NCBI GenBank assembly: GCA_937902865.1
Contig: CALFNJ010000299.1
Span: forward strand, 1 to 12,195
Reading direction: 5' to 3'
From: an uncultured Opitutaceae bacterium
GTDB taxonomy: Bacteria; Verrucomicrobiota; Verrucomicrobiia; Opitutales; Opitutaceae
Length of the DNA: 12,195 bases
A program made the position numbers and the translations under genes. Numbering within the stretch: position 1 is the stretch's first letter; each line of letters opens with the position of its first letter. Under the pieces are notes generated by a model. The model was not told the DNA's origin, did no database searches, and saw only the letters and a list, made by a program, of their open reading frames with translations. Positions 1-9,422 of this stretch are shown here, in pieces.

Positions 1-762
1 CGGGGCCGGCCGCATTCGTCGGTGTTCAACTACCTGCTCGTGACCGCCGGCTACATTTGCCAATTCGTCGGACTCTACCTGCGCGGCCGGGCGGTCGGCG
101 GGTGCCCGCTCGGCAACTATTTCGAGATCCTGCAGTTCACGACCTGGTCGGCGACGACGCTCTACCTCGCCATCGGCGTGACCTTCCGCTCGAGCATGCT
201 CGGCTATTTCACCGGCTGCCTGATGGCGGCACTGTCCGTGAGCTCGCTCGCGATCCCGGCCTGGGACGCCACGCGCCAGGTGGGAATTTTCGGCTCCAAT
301 CCCTGGATTGAATTTCACGCCGCGCTGGCGCTGTTCAGCTACGGCGTGTTCGCGCTGCTCGCGCTCACGTCGCTGATGCTCCTGCTGCGCAACTACTCGC
401 TCAAGTCGAAGCACGTCGAGGGCTGGTTCTCCTTCCTGCCCTCGATCATCGATCTCGATCATATCGGCGTGCGCCTGCTCGGCGCGGGCGTGACGCTGCT
501 GTCCGTCTCGCTCGGCGTGGGCGCGGTCTGGTGGCTGCGCAACACCGAGTCGGTCAACGCCCCGAAGATCCTGATCACGGTCGCCGTCTGGGCGGCCGCC
601 GGCGTCGTGCTGGGGCTGCGCCTGACCCGCAAGCTGCTCGCGGGCCGGTTCGCCTGGACCTGCCTCGCGCTCTTCGCCGCGGCGCTGCTTTCCCTCTGGG
701 CCGTCAACGACAGCCGGCATCCGGTGCCGACGTTGGCCACCACGGAGGCCCATCGCTCATGA
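1..762 (+). CDS. ccsA: CcsA/HemX-like cytochrome c assembly membrane protein, 5'-truncated by the window edge
   Basis: Polytopic inner-membrane protein of the CcsA/HemX/YpjD family, which handles heme for cytochrome c maturation or influences GluTR levels. The frame is open from base 1, and the residues before the first possible start (GTG at 22) read RGRPHSS and look like conserved family sequence, so the true start lies upstream. About 253 residues are visible. Numbered from GTG 22, about seven hydrophobic segments lie near 3-20, 37-53, 59-80, 97-122, 150-171, 183-200 and 209-227. Family-like stretches are GLYLRG, CPLGNYFEILQF (28-39) and WIEFHAALALFSYG (95-108), with a likely heme-related His at 99. 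The WGxxWxWD heme-handling motif of full CcsA is absent; NAPKILITVAVW (179-190) occupies the place of the DPKE/HK-type segment. It overlaps hemA by 4 nt, an arrangement typical of hemX-hemA pairs, so HemX-like is an equal alternative name. Confidence 0.8.
   Translation, partial: RGRPHSSVFNYLLVTAGYICQFVGLYLRGRAVGGCPLGNYFEILQFTTWSATTLYLAIGVTFRSSMLGYFTGCLMAALSVSSLAIPAWDATRQVGIFGSNPWIEFHAALALFSYGVFALLALTSLMLLLRNYSLKSKHVEGWFSFLPSIIDLDHIGVRLLGAGVTLLSVSLGVGAVWWLRNTESVNAPKILITVAVWAAAGVVLGLRLTRKLLAGRFAWTCLALFAAALLSLWAVNDSRHPVPTLATTEAHRS
744..748 (+). promoter_or_regulatory. Shine-Dalgarno site of hemA
   Basis: GGAGG lies 10 nt before the ATG at 759, inside the last codons of the upstream gene. It supports 759 as the hemA start against the longer open frame that begins at 531. 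It is the only clear Shine-Dalgarno core I find at a sensible distance from a start codon in this window. Confidence 0.6.
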
Positions 763-1853
763 ACCGCCCCGGATTCTTCGTCATCGGGGCCACGCACCAG
801 ACCGCACCGCTCGCCGTGCGCGAGAAGCTGTCGCTCGACGCCGCGTCCGCCTCCGCGCTCCACACCGAGCTCGCCGGCACGGCGGGGCTGCGGGAATTCG
901 CGCTGCTCAGCACCTGCAACCGGATCGAGTTCTACGGTGTGGCGGAAACCGCCGAAGCCGCCGGACGCGTCCAGGCCGCGTTCTGCGCCCGGCGCCAATT
1001 CACGGTCGAGGAGTTCGAGAAATTTCGCCTGAGCCTCGGCAATCTCGAGGCCGTGCAGCATCTCTTCGAAGTCGCGGCCGGGCTCGATTCGCAGATGCTC
1101 GGTGAGACGGAAATCTTCGGCCAGGTGAAGGAGGCCTACGCCGCCGCGCAGGCCCAGCGCACGACCGGGCCGGTGCTGAACCGCGTTTTTCAGAAGACCT
1201 TCCAGGCCGCGAAATTCGCCCGGACTCATTCCGCCATTACGGAGGGCCGCGTGAGCGTCGCCAACGTCGCCGTCGAACTCGCGCTCAACATTTTCGGCAG
1301 CCTGGCCGAGGCCCGGATCCTTCTCCTCGGCGCCGGTGAAATCGGCGAAAAAACCGCGCGGGCCTTCCAGAGCCGCGGCGCCTCGGCGCTCACGGTCTCC
1401 AGCCGTCGCCTCGAGCGCGCAATGGAGCTCGCGACCGAATTCGGCGCCAGCGCCCTGCCCTTCGACCAGCGCGAGGCACGTCTCGCGGATTTCGACATCG
1501 TCGTCGGCTCGACCTCCGCGCCCGACCTCGTCGTCTCGCACGCCGCGGTCGTCGCAGCGATGCGCCGCCGCCCGGCGCGGCCGCTGTTCTTCATCGACCT
1601 CGCACTCCCCCGCGACATCGATCCGGCGGTCGCCGGATTGGAAAACGTGTTTCTCTACAATCTCGATGACCTGGCGAAGATCGCCGAGCGCAACCGGCTC
1701 GCGCGCGAGGCCGAGATCGCCAAGTGCCGCACCTTGCTCGGCGAACGCGCCGCCACCCTCTGGCGCCACATCGAACCGCAGATCGCCGCCTCACGCCAGA
1801 AAGATGAAGGCGCGTCAGGGCTGTCTTCGCCCGACGGCGTTTCCTCGGCCTGA
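759..1853 (+). CDS. hemA: Glutamyl-tRNA reductase
   Basis: Reduces Glu-tRNA(Glu) with NADPH to glutamate-1-semialdehyde, the first committed step of C5-pathway tetrapyrrole synthesis in the cytosol. The catalytic region has STCNR with nucleophile Cys53, followed by the signature GLDSQMLGETEIFGQVKEAY. The NADPH domain shows GAGEIGEKTARAF, DIVVGSTSAPD and FFIDLALPRDIDPAV. The start is ATG 759, four nt inside the preceding gene (ATGA), with GGAGG upstream; starting further upstream would add residues unrelated to the family. At 364 residues it is short against about 415-420 for E. coli-type enzymes. After LYNLDDL only about 65 residues remain, a charged helix and a Ser/Gly-rich tail, so most of the C-terminal dimerisation domain is missing. 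The reading frame shows no sign of damage. hemC, a frequent downstream neighbour, is not here; the next gene is convergent. Confidence 0.95.
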   Translation: MNRPGFFVIGATHQTAPLAVREKLSLDAASASALHTELAGTAGLREFALLSTCNRIEFYGVAETAEAAGRVQAAFCARRQFTVEEFEKFRLSLGNLEAVQHLFEVAAGLDSQMLGETEIFGQVKEAYAAAQAQRTTGPVLNRVFQKTFQAAKFARTHSAITEGRVSVANVAVELALNIFGSLAEARILLLGAGEIGEKTARAFQSRGASALTVSSRRLERAMELATEFGASALPFDQREARLADFDIVVGSTSAPDLVVSHAAVVAAMRRRPARPLFFIDLALPRDIDPAVAGLENVFLYNLDDLAKIAERNRLAREAEIAKCRTLLGERAATLWRHIEPQIAASRQKDEGASGLSSPDGVSSA

Positions 1854-1867
1854 CATCGATCGCACTG

Positions 1868-1885
1868 ATTCCGATCCGTCGGAAT
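1868..1885. terminator. Perfect 7-bp palindrome between convergent genes, candidate bidirectional terminator
   Basis: ATTCCGA (1868-1874) and TCGGAAT (1879-1885) form a perfect stem around a TCCG loop, in the 33-nt gap between the hemA stop and the kinase stop. A short TTT follows on the plus side. The stem is AT-rich at its base and there is no long U-tract, so termination is plausible from position but not certain. Confidence 0.4.
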
Positions 1886-1886
1886 T

Positions 1887-4931
<3,045 letters not shown>

Positions 4932-4982
4932 CAAGGACTGCCGACGCCAGCAGGAACCTCCACAAACGCCAACCTCTTTCCC

Positions 4983-6134
4983 TTAGGTAATTCGCCTCAC
5001 CAGCCACTCGGCCGCGGTGCCTCCGGCCGCCACGCTCACCAGCGCGCGCAGTCGCGCCGCCTGCTCCGCGGTGCGCGCCTGCCGCGCCGCATCATGCACG
5101 CCCGCCTTCACTTCCGCCGCCAGCGCGGCCGGCGTCGCGGCCCCCTGGATGTATTCCGGGTACATCGGCTCATCCAGCAGCAGGTTCGCGATGCCGAGGT
5201 ACGGCACTTTCACGAGGCAGCGGCCGAGCAGATAGGTCAGCGGGTGCGCCCGATAGGCGATCGCGCCCGGAATGCCCGCCAGAGCGCAATGCATCGACAT
5301 CGTGCCGCTGGAAGTCAGCACGGCGGACGCGGCCACGGACGACGCGCCGGTTTTCATCAGTCGCACATTCGGCGGCGGACGCGCCGCCTCGAGCACGGCC
5401 CGGATGTTGTCGCTGGGATAGAGCACGACCGCCTCGCGTTCGCCCGAGGCGAGGAAGCCCTTCAGCAGGACCGGGAAAATGCGCGTCACCGCCTGACGCC
5501 GGCTGCCGGGCAGAAGCAGCACGGGACCCGAACGGTCATGACGGACCGGCGCCGCGTAACCCGGCGCGACAAAAGGATGGCCCACGAATTCCGCCGGCAG
5601 CGTCGTGTCGGCGTAGCACTCCACCTCGAACGGAAAGATCACGGCCATCGCGTCGAGATCGCGCGCCATCGCGAAACGCCGCCCAGCTTTCCAGGCCCAG
5701 ACCTGCGGGGAGATGTAGTAGAGCGTGCGGATCGTGCCGCCACCCTTCACCGACAGGCCCTGTTCCCGCAGCGCTGCCGCCAGACGGAGATTGAAGCCGG
5801 GATAGTCGACAAAGCAGACCGCGCGCGGCCGATATTCCCGGAGCCAGCGCAGCGTCTCGTTGAAGAGATCGCGGAAGAAGGAGTAATTGCGGAGCACCTC
5901 GACGATTCCCACCACCGAGGAGGCGGTGAGGTCGTACAGCAATTGCGCTCCGGCTTCGGCCAGCCGCGGCCCGCCGAGCGCCGCCACCGCGAGCTCCGGA
6001 TGGGATTTGCGCAGCTCGCGCACCACCCGCGCCGCATGCTCGTCGCCCGAATGCTCGCCCGCGACGATCAGCAGATCGACCCGACCTCGGACCGGTGGCG
6101 GAAAACTCAAGGGAAGCAGCGATGACGTGGACAC
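4983..6134 (-). CDS. lpxB: Lipid-A-disaccharide synthase
   Basis: GT19 glycosyltransferase that joins UDP-2,3-diacylglucosamine and lipid X into the lipid A disaccharide phosphate at the inner face of the inner membrane. It has 383 residues, normal for LpxB. Visible motifs are IVAGEHSGD (23-31), VCFVDYPGFNLRLA (106-119), YISPQVWAWK (140-149), FPFE (167-170), FVGHPF (183-188), LLLPGSRRQ (206-214) and SSGTMSMHCALAG (275-287). The start is GTG 6134: an in-frame TAG lies four codons upstream (6144-6146), and no ATG precedes the conserved AGEHSGD. In the UDP-binding SGTxxLE motif the Glu is replaced by His282, and the later LPN motif reads AN, which is unusual. It follows the oxidoreductase gene on the same strand after a 157-nt spacer carrying a long hairpin. 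Confidence 0.93.
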   Translation of the reverse strand: MSTSSLLPLSFPPPVRGRVDLLIVAGEHSGDEHAARVVRELRKSHPELAVAALGGPRLAEAGAQLLYDLTASSVVGIVEVLRNYSFFRDLFNETLRWLREYRPRAVCFVDYPGFNLRLAAALREQGLSVKGGGTIRTLYYISPQVWAWKAGRRFAMARDLDAMAVIFPFEVECYADTTLPAEFVGHPFVAPGYAAPVRHDRSGPVLLLPGSRRQAVTRIFPVLLKGFLASGEREAVVLYPSDNIRAVLEAARPPPNVRLMKTGASSVAASAVLTSSGTMSMHCALAGIPGAIAYRAHPLTYLLGRCLVKVPYLGIANLLLDEPMYPEYIQGAATPAALAAEVKAGVHDAARQARTAEQAARLRALVSVAAGGTAAEWLVRRIT

Positions 6135-6159
6135 GGATGGAGTCTAATTTCGGAGGTTC

Positions 6160-6243
6160 ACCACAAAGGCACAAAAGCACGAAGATCGATCCAGCAGCCT
6201 GAATTCAGATTCGGATTTCTTCGTGCTTTTGCGCCTTTGTGGT
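6160..6243. repeat. Long imperfect inverted repeat with octamer-built arms, in the gfo-lpxB spacer
   Basis: A 25-nt arm at 6160-6184 pairs with 6219-6243 with one mismatch, around a 34-nt loop. Each arm is three tandem 8-mers, read as CCACAAAG, GCACAAAA and GCACGAAG. Near-identical 14-nt direct repeats flank the hairpin: AATTTCGGAGGTTC at 6146-6159 and AATTCCGGAGGTTC at 6246-6259. There is no U-tract, so a standard terminator is unlikely, but read in the minus direction it lies in the leader of lpxB. It belongs to the same family as 11207-11296 and 12081-12167. The rest of the spacer (6135-6291) shows no gene. Confidence 0.9.
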
Positions 6244-6291
6244 TAAATTCCGGAGGTTCGGACCAAGCTCCGTTTCACTGCAAACACCGCA

Positions 6292-7275
6292 TCATTTCTG
6301 TGCCGCGCGGATCTGCTCCGTGATCGTGATCGCAACCTCGAGCGCACTCTTGCCGAGGGCAGCGCCGACCTTGGGCTGCTTGGCCTTGGCGACGCTGTCG
6401 ACGAAATGCGCGAGCTCGAGGGCGAGCGGCTCGCCCTTTTCGATCGGAATTTCCTTCACCGGGATCGCGCTGAGGTCGCCGGCCTTCACCAGTCCCACCT
6501 TCATCTTCAGGCCGTAGGCGATGATGTCGCTCTTCTTCACGAGGTGGCCGGCCTGGTTCATAAAATCGAGCGAGAGATAGGCGTCGGACTGGAAGATGCG
6601 AATCTCGCGCGCCTTCTTCGTGCTCATCCGACTCGCGCTGAGATTCGCGACGCAGCCGTTCTCGAACTGGATGCGCGCGTTGGCGATGTCCTCGCTTTTC
6701 GAGAGCACGGTGACGCCGACGCTGTCGATCTTCGCGATCGGCGACTTGACCAGCGCGAGGACGATCCCGATGTCGTGGATCATCAGATCGAGCACGACGC
6801 CGACCTCCGTGCCACGTGGCTGATACGGCGCCAGCCGCTCCGCGGTGATGTAGCGCGGCTCGTCGATCTGCTTCTCGAGGAAGCTCATCACCGGGTTGAA
6901 ATGTTCGATGTGGCCGACCTGAACGAGGCAGCCGTTGGCCTGCGCCGCGGCGAGGACGCGCTCGGCCTCCTCGAGGCTGGCGCAGAGCGGCTTCTCGATC
7001 AGCAAGTGCGTGTTGCGCGCCAGCAGCGGCAACGCGACCTCGGCGTGGCGATCGGTCGGCACCACGACGGACACCGCATCGCAGGCTTCGCCGAGCTCCT
7101 CGATCGAGCCGAACCGACGGCAGTTGAACTTCCCACAGATCTCCGCCGCGCGGGCGTCGCTCGTCTCAAAGATTCCCGCCAGCTCCGCGCCCGGCATACC
7201 CGCGTAGATGCGGGCATGATGCTGCCCGAGCGAACCTACGCCGGCGACGCCGCAGCGAATCTTGGAGGAAGCCAT
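6292..7275 (-). CDS. Gfo/Idh/MocA-family NAD(P)-dependent oxidoreductase, lpx-associated type
   Basis: Cytosolic sugar dehydrogenase-type protein of 327 residues, a usual length for the family. The N-terminal Rossmann fold has GVAGVGSLGQHH (9-20). The cofactor and catalytic motif EKP is at 94-96. The C-terminal substrate domain has VGHIEHFNP (120-128), LDLMIHDIG (162-170) with likely catalytic Asp163 and His167, and DIANARIQFENGCVANLSASR (196 onward). From memory this resembles the group encoded beside lpxA and lpxB in deltaproteobacteria, and GnnA, which oxidises the 3-OH of UDP-GlcNAc for 2,3-diamino-glucose lipid A. Its substrate cannot be settled from sequence alone, and no GnnB-type aminotransferase is in view. 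The start is ATG 7275; no Shine-Dalgarno is evident. It lies between lolD and lpxB on the same strand, so a lipid A or surface-sugar role is the best inference. Confidence 0.88.
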   Translation of the reverse strand: MASSKIRCGVAGVGSLGQHHARIYAGMPGAELAGIFETSDARAAEICGKFNCRRFGSIEELGEACDAVSVVVPTDRHAEVALPLLARNTHLLIEKPLCASLEEAERVLAAAQANGCLVQVGHIEHFNPVMSFLEKQIDEPRYITAERLAPYQPRGTEVGVVLDLMIHDIGIVLALVKSPIAKIDSVGVTVLSKSEDIANARIQFENGCVANLSASRMSTKKAREIRIFQSDAYLSLDFMNQAGHLVKKSDIIAYGLKMKVGLVKAGDLSAIPVKEIPIEKGEPLALELAHFVDSVAKAKQPKVGAALGKSALEVAITITEQIRAAQK

Positions 7276-7292
7276 GGGCGCAGTGAAAAGCA

Positions 7293-7313
7293 GGAAGGAG
7301 GAAGGCGGAAGGA
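7293..7313. repeat. Three tandem GGAAGGN heptamers
   Basis: GGAAGGA, GGAAGGC and GGAAGGA follow without gaps just upstream of the oxidoreductase gene, within a purine-rich tract (about 7286-7318). No inverted partner is present in the window. The scale and tandem build resemble the arms of the other intergenic repeats. Confidence 0.6.
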
Positions 7314-7345
7314 AGAAATCGGGCGGACCATTATCCGGAAGTTTC

Positions 7346-7362
7346 GCGCAGAGGCGCAGAAG
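7346..7362. repeat. Solo arm of the octamer repeat family
   Basis: Two consecutive units, GCGCAGAG (7346-7353) and GCGCAGAA plus G (7354-7362), preceded by TTTC. They match the RCRCRRAG unit of the three full hairpins, but no complementary arm follows. Instead the unit runs straight into the REP-like palindrome at 7361. Confidence 0.45.
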
Positions 7363-7455
7363 GTAGGGCGCGTTATCCCTAACGCGCCGGTTCGCTCATT
7401 CAGTCCTGGAACGCAGGCAACGGTTTCGGCGCGTTAGGGATAACGCGCCCCACCT
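7361..7455. repeat. Head-to-head pair of REP-like palindromes (BIME-like)
   Basis: A 28-nt sequence at 7361-7388 recurs as its reverse complement at 7428-7455 with one mismatch, 39 nt apart. Each copy contains a perfect palindrome with 9-bp stems: GGCGCGTTA, loop TCCC, TAACGCGCC in copy 1 (7367-7388), and the same stem with loop GGGA in copy 2 (7428-7449). GTAG (7363-7366) lies directly 5' of the first palindrome, the position of the guide tetranucleotide in REP elements mobilised by RAYT (TnpA_REP) transposases. In copy 2 the equivalent is GTGG. No RAYT gene is in the window. The pair lies just past the 3' end of lolD. Confidence 0.8.
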
Positions 7456-7465
7456 CCCGACCCGA

Positions 7466-8149
7466 TTACTGAAAAACCCCGTTGTGCAACGAGAGGTGGC
7501 GGGACGTTTTGCCGGCGTGCACCGCGTTGTGCGTGACAAGGACAAGCGCCGTGCGCGTCTCGCGGCAGAGCTCGAGCAGGAGCTCGATGACGGCGTCGCC
7601 CGTGCGTTCGTCGAGATTGCCGGTCGGTTCGTCGGCGAGGAGCAACTGCGGGGAATTCATCAGGGCCCGGGCCACGGCGACGCGCTGGCGCTCGCCGCCG
7701 GAGAGCTGCGTCGACAGATGCGTCGCCCGCGGGGCAAGGCCGACGCGCGCCAGCAGATCCGCCGCGCGCGCGCGCTCCGCCGCGCCCGGCGGCTTCAGCA
7801 TGCGGGCGGCCATGAGCACGTTGTCGAGGGCGTTGAGCTCGGGAATGAGATAGAACGACTGGAAAACCATGCCGAGAAACGCCGCGCGGCGATCTCCCCG
7901 GGGCGGATGACCGGCCCAGGTCAGCGTGCCCGCGTCCGGCGTGTCGAGACCCGAGAGGAGATTGAGCAGCGTGGATTTCCCGCAGCCGGATTCGCCACGC
8001 ACCGAGACGCTTTCCCCCGCCATCACGCTGAGATCGACGCCACGTAGCACCTCGATGCTCCCCTCACCACTGAGGAAGCTCTTGCGCAGGCCGGCGGCCT
8101 GGAGCACCGGCGCGGCGTCGGTGGCGGAAGAAGACGGAGCGGGATTCAT
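7466..8149 (-). CDS. lolD: Lipoprotein-releasing ABC transporter ATP-binding protein
   Basis: Cytosolic ATPase that powers extraction of outer-membrane lipoproteins from the inner membrane and hand-over to LolA. It has 227 residues, typical of LolD. Walker A is GESGCGKST (52-60), the Q-loop Gln is 97, the ABC signature is LSGGERQRVAVARAL (149-163), Walker B is LLLADEPTGNLD (169-180) with Glu174, and the H-loop is His207. The stretch GMVFQSFYLIPELNALDNV is characteristic of the LolD/MacB/FtsE group. MacB-type or FtsE function is the alternative, but the lolC-like partner 31 nt upstream on the same strand favours LolD. The start is ATG 8149 without a visible Shine-Dalgarno. The spacer after its stop holds the REP-like pair. 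Confidence 0.9.
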   Translation of the reverse strand: MNPAPSSSATDAAPVLQAAGLRKSFLSGEGSIEVLRGVDLSVMAGESVSVRGESGCGKSTLLNLLSGLDTPDAGTLTWAGHPPRGDRRAAFLGMVFQSFYLIPELNALDNVLMAARMLKPPGAAERARAADLLARVGLAPRATHLSTQLSGGERQRVAVARALMNSPQLLLADEPTGNLDERTGDAVIELLLELCRETRTALVLVTHNAVHAGKTSRHLSLHNGVFQ

Positions 8150-8180
8150 GAGGGCGTCGGTTTCGTCTTCGTGGAAAACC

Positions 8181-9416
8181 TCATTCGCTGCGCAGCGCCT
8201 CGACCGGCTTCAACCGGGCCGCGCGCCAGGCGGGCAGCAGGCCCGCGAGGGTGCAGACCGTGATCGTGCAGACGATGATCGCCGTGATGTAGGAGGCCGA
8301 ATAATGCGCCGGCAGCTGCTTGAATTGGTAGAACCGCTCGATCGCCGCCTCGCTCTGCGTCAGACGCGTGAACGCCGCCACGATGTTGTCCCGGAAAGTG
8401 AGCACCGTGGCGCCCAGGGCCAAACCCGTGACCGTGCCCGCCATGCCGATGACGAGTCCCTGAAAACAGAAGCACGCCGCGACTTGGCGCGGCTGGCCGC
8501 CGAGCGCGCCGAGGAGGCCGATCTCACGCGTCTTGCGCACGACCGAGATCAGCAGTGAGCTGGTCACGGAAAACGCCGCCACGATGATGATGAACGTGAG
8601 GAGGAAAAAGATCATGTTCTGCTCGAGCTGGAGGATGAAGATCAGGTCGTGGTTGATCTCCATCCACGACCGCGCGTGACCGTGCAGCGCCGGTGGCAGC
8701 GCGGCATTGATGCGGGCGGCGGCTTCATCCGGATCCAGGCCCGGCGTGATCTTCACGTCGAATCCGTCGGCCGAGCCACGCCGGCCGTACAGGTCCTGCA
8801 TCGTCCGTAACGTCACGAACACGAGCGAGCTGTCGAGCGCCTGGTGCCCGATCTCGAAGATGCCGCAGACGCGCAGCTCGCGGCCGAGATAGGCTTCGTC
8901 GCTTTTCAGCGCCTCGATCAGCAGCGGCGAATAGACCTCGACCTTGTCCCCCACCCGCGCGCCGATCGCCGCCGCCAGCTGGGAGCTGAGGATCACCGAG
9001 TCGTCGTCGAGGTCGTCGAGCTTGCCGAAGTAGATGTATTTCGAAAGCGGCGTGACGGCCTCGACCCGTTCCACGTCGATGCCGCGGACCGCGGGATAGG
9101 AAGGTTTGAGGTTGTGCTCGAGCATGACCACACCCTCCGCGAACGGCGTCGCCGCCACGACGCCCGGGACCTTGGTCAGCTGCGCGAGGAAGTCCGCCGG
9201 ACGATTGATCCCGCCGTCCGCCCGCACCTGAACATCACCCGTCGTGTCGACCGTCCAGCGCCGGATCTCGCGCCCGAATCCGCCCATCACGCTCGTCGAC
9301 ACCACCAGCACCATCACTCCCAGCGCCACCCCCAGGACCGAAATCGCCGTGAAGAACGGAAACTTTCTCCCCGCGGGAAAAAGCTGCTTCAGGGCGAGGT
9401 AGAGATACCAAGGCAT
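8181..9416 (-). CDS. lolC: Lipoprotein-releasing ABC transporter permease (LolC/LolE/LolF type)
   Basis: Inner-membrane permease of the FtsX/MacB fold that extracts lipoproteins together with LolD. It has 411 residues, the normal LolC/E length. TM1 spans about 20-43, then comes a large periplasmic domain (about 45-265), then TM2 268-295, TM3 315-343 and TM4 374-396. The cytoplasmic loop VRKTREIGLLGALGG (293-307) is the coupling region that contacts LolD, and the C-terminus LLPAWRAARLKPVEALRSE is typical of FtsX permeases. The start is ATG 9416 (MPWYLYLALKQLFP). The open frame continues to 9575, but that extension would translate the intergenic repeat. Only one permease gene is present, so it may act as a homodimer as in LolF systems, or LolE may be elsewhere. 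The upstream repeat arm ends 6 nt before the start codon. Confidence 0.9.
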   Translation of the reverse strand: MPWYLYLALKQLFPAGRKFPFFTAISVLGVALGVMVLVVSTSVMGGFGREIRRWTVDTTGDVQVRADGGINRPADFLAQLTKVPGVVAATPFAEGVVMLEHNLKPSYPAVRGIDVERVEAVTPLSKYIYFGKLDDLDDDSVILSSQLAAAIGARVGDKVEVYSPLLIEALKSDEAYLGRELRVCGIFEIGHQALDSSLVFVTLRTMQDLYGRRGSADGFDVKITPGLDPDEAAARINAALPPALHGHARSWMEINHDLIFILQLEQNMIFFLLTFIIIVAAFSVTSSLLISVVRKTREIGLLGALGGQPRQVAACFCFQGLVIGMAGTVTGLALGATVLTFRDNIVAAFTRLTQSEAAIERFYQFKQLPAHYSASYITAIIVCTITVCTLAGLLPAWRAARLKPVEALRSE

Positions 9417-9422
9417 CGCGGA

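Noticed and set aside
531..758. Longer hemA frame starting at 531
   Set aside because: The added residues are the upstream membrane-protein gene read in another frame. ATG 759 has a GGAGG and the ATGA overlap.
459..1769. Open minus-strand frame of 436 codons antisense to hemA
   Set aside because: hemA is complete on the other strand with its active-site motifs; the antisense product shows no family features.
4932..4982. Shine-Dalgarno for the sensor kinase from GGAGG upstream
   Set aside because: On the minus strand GGAGG lies about 25-30 nt before the start codon, too far for normal initiation.
6160..6243. Classical rho-independent terminator between gfo and lpxB
   Set aside because: The stem is very long with a 34-nt loop and no U-tract follows on either strand, so a dispersed repeat explains it better.
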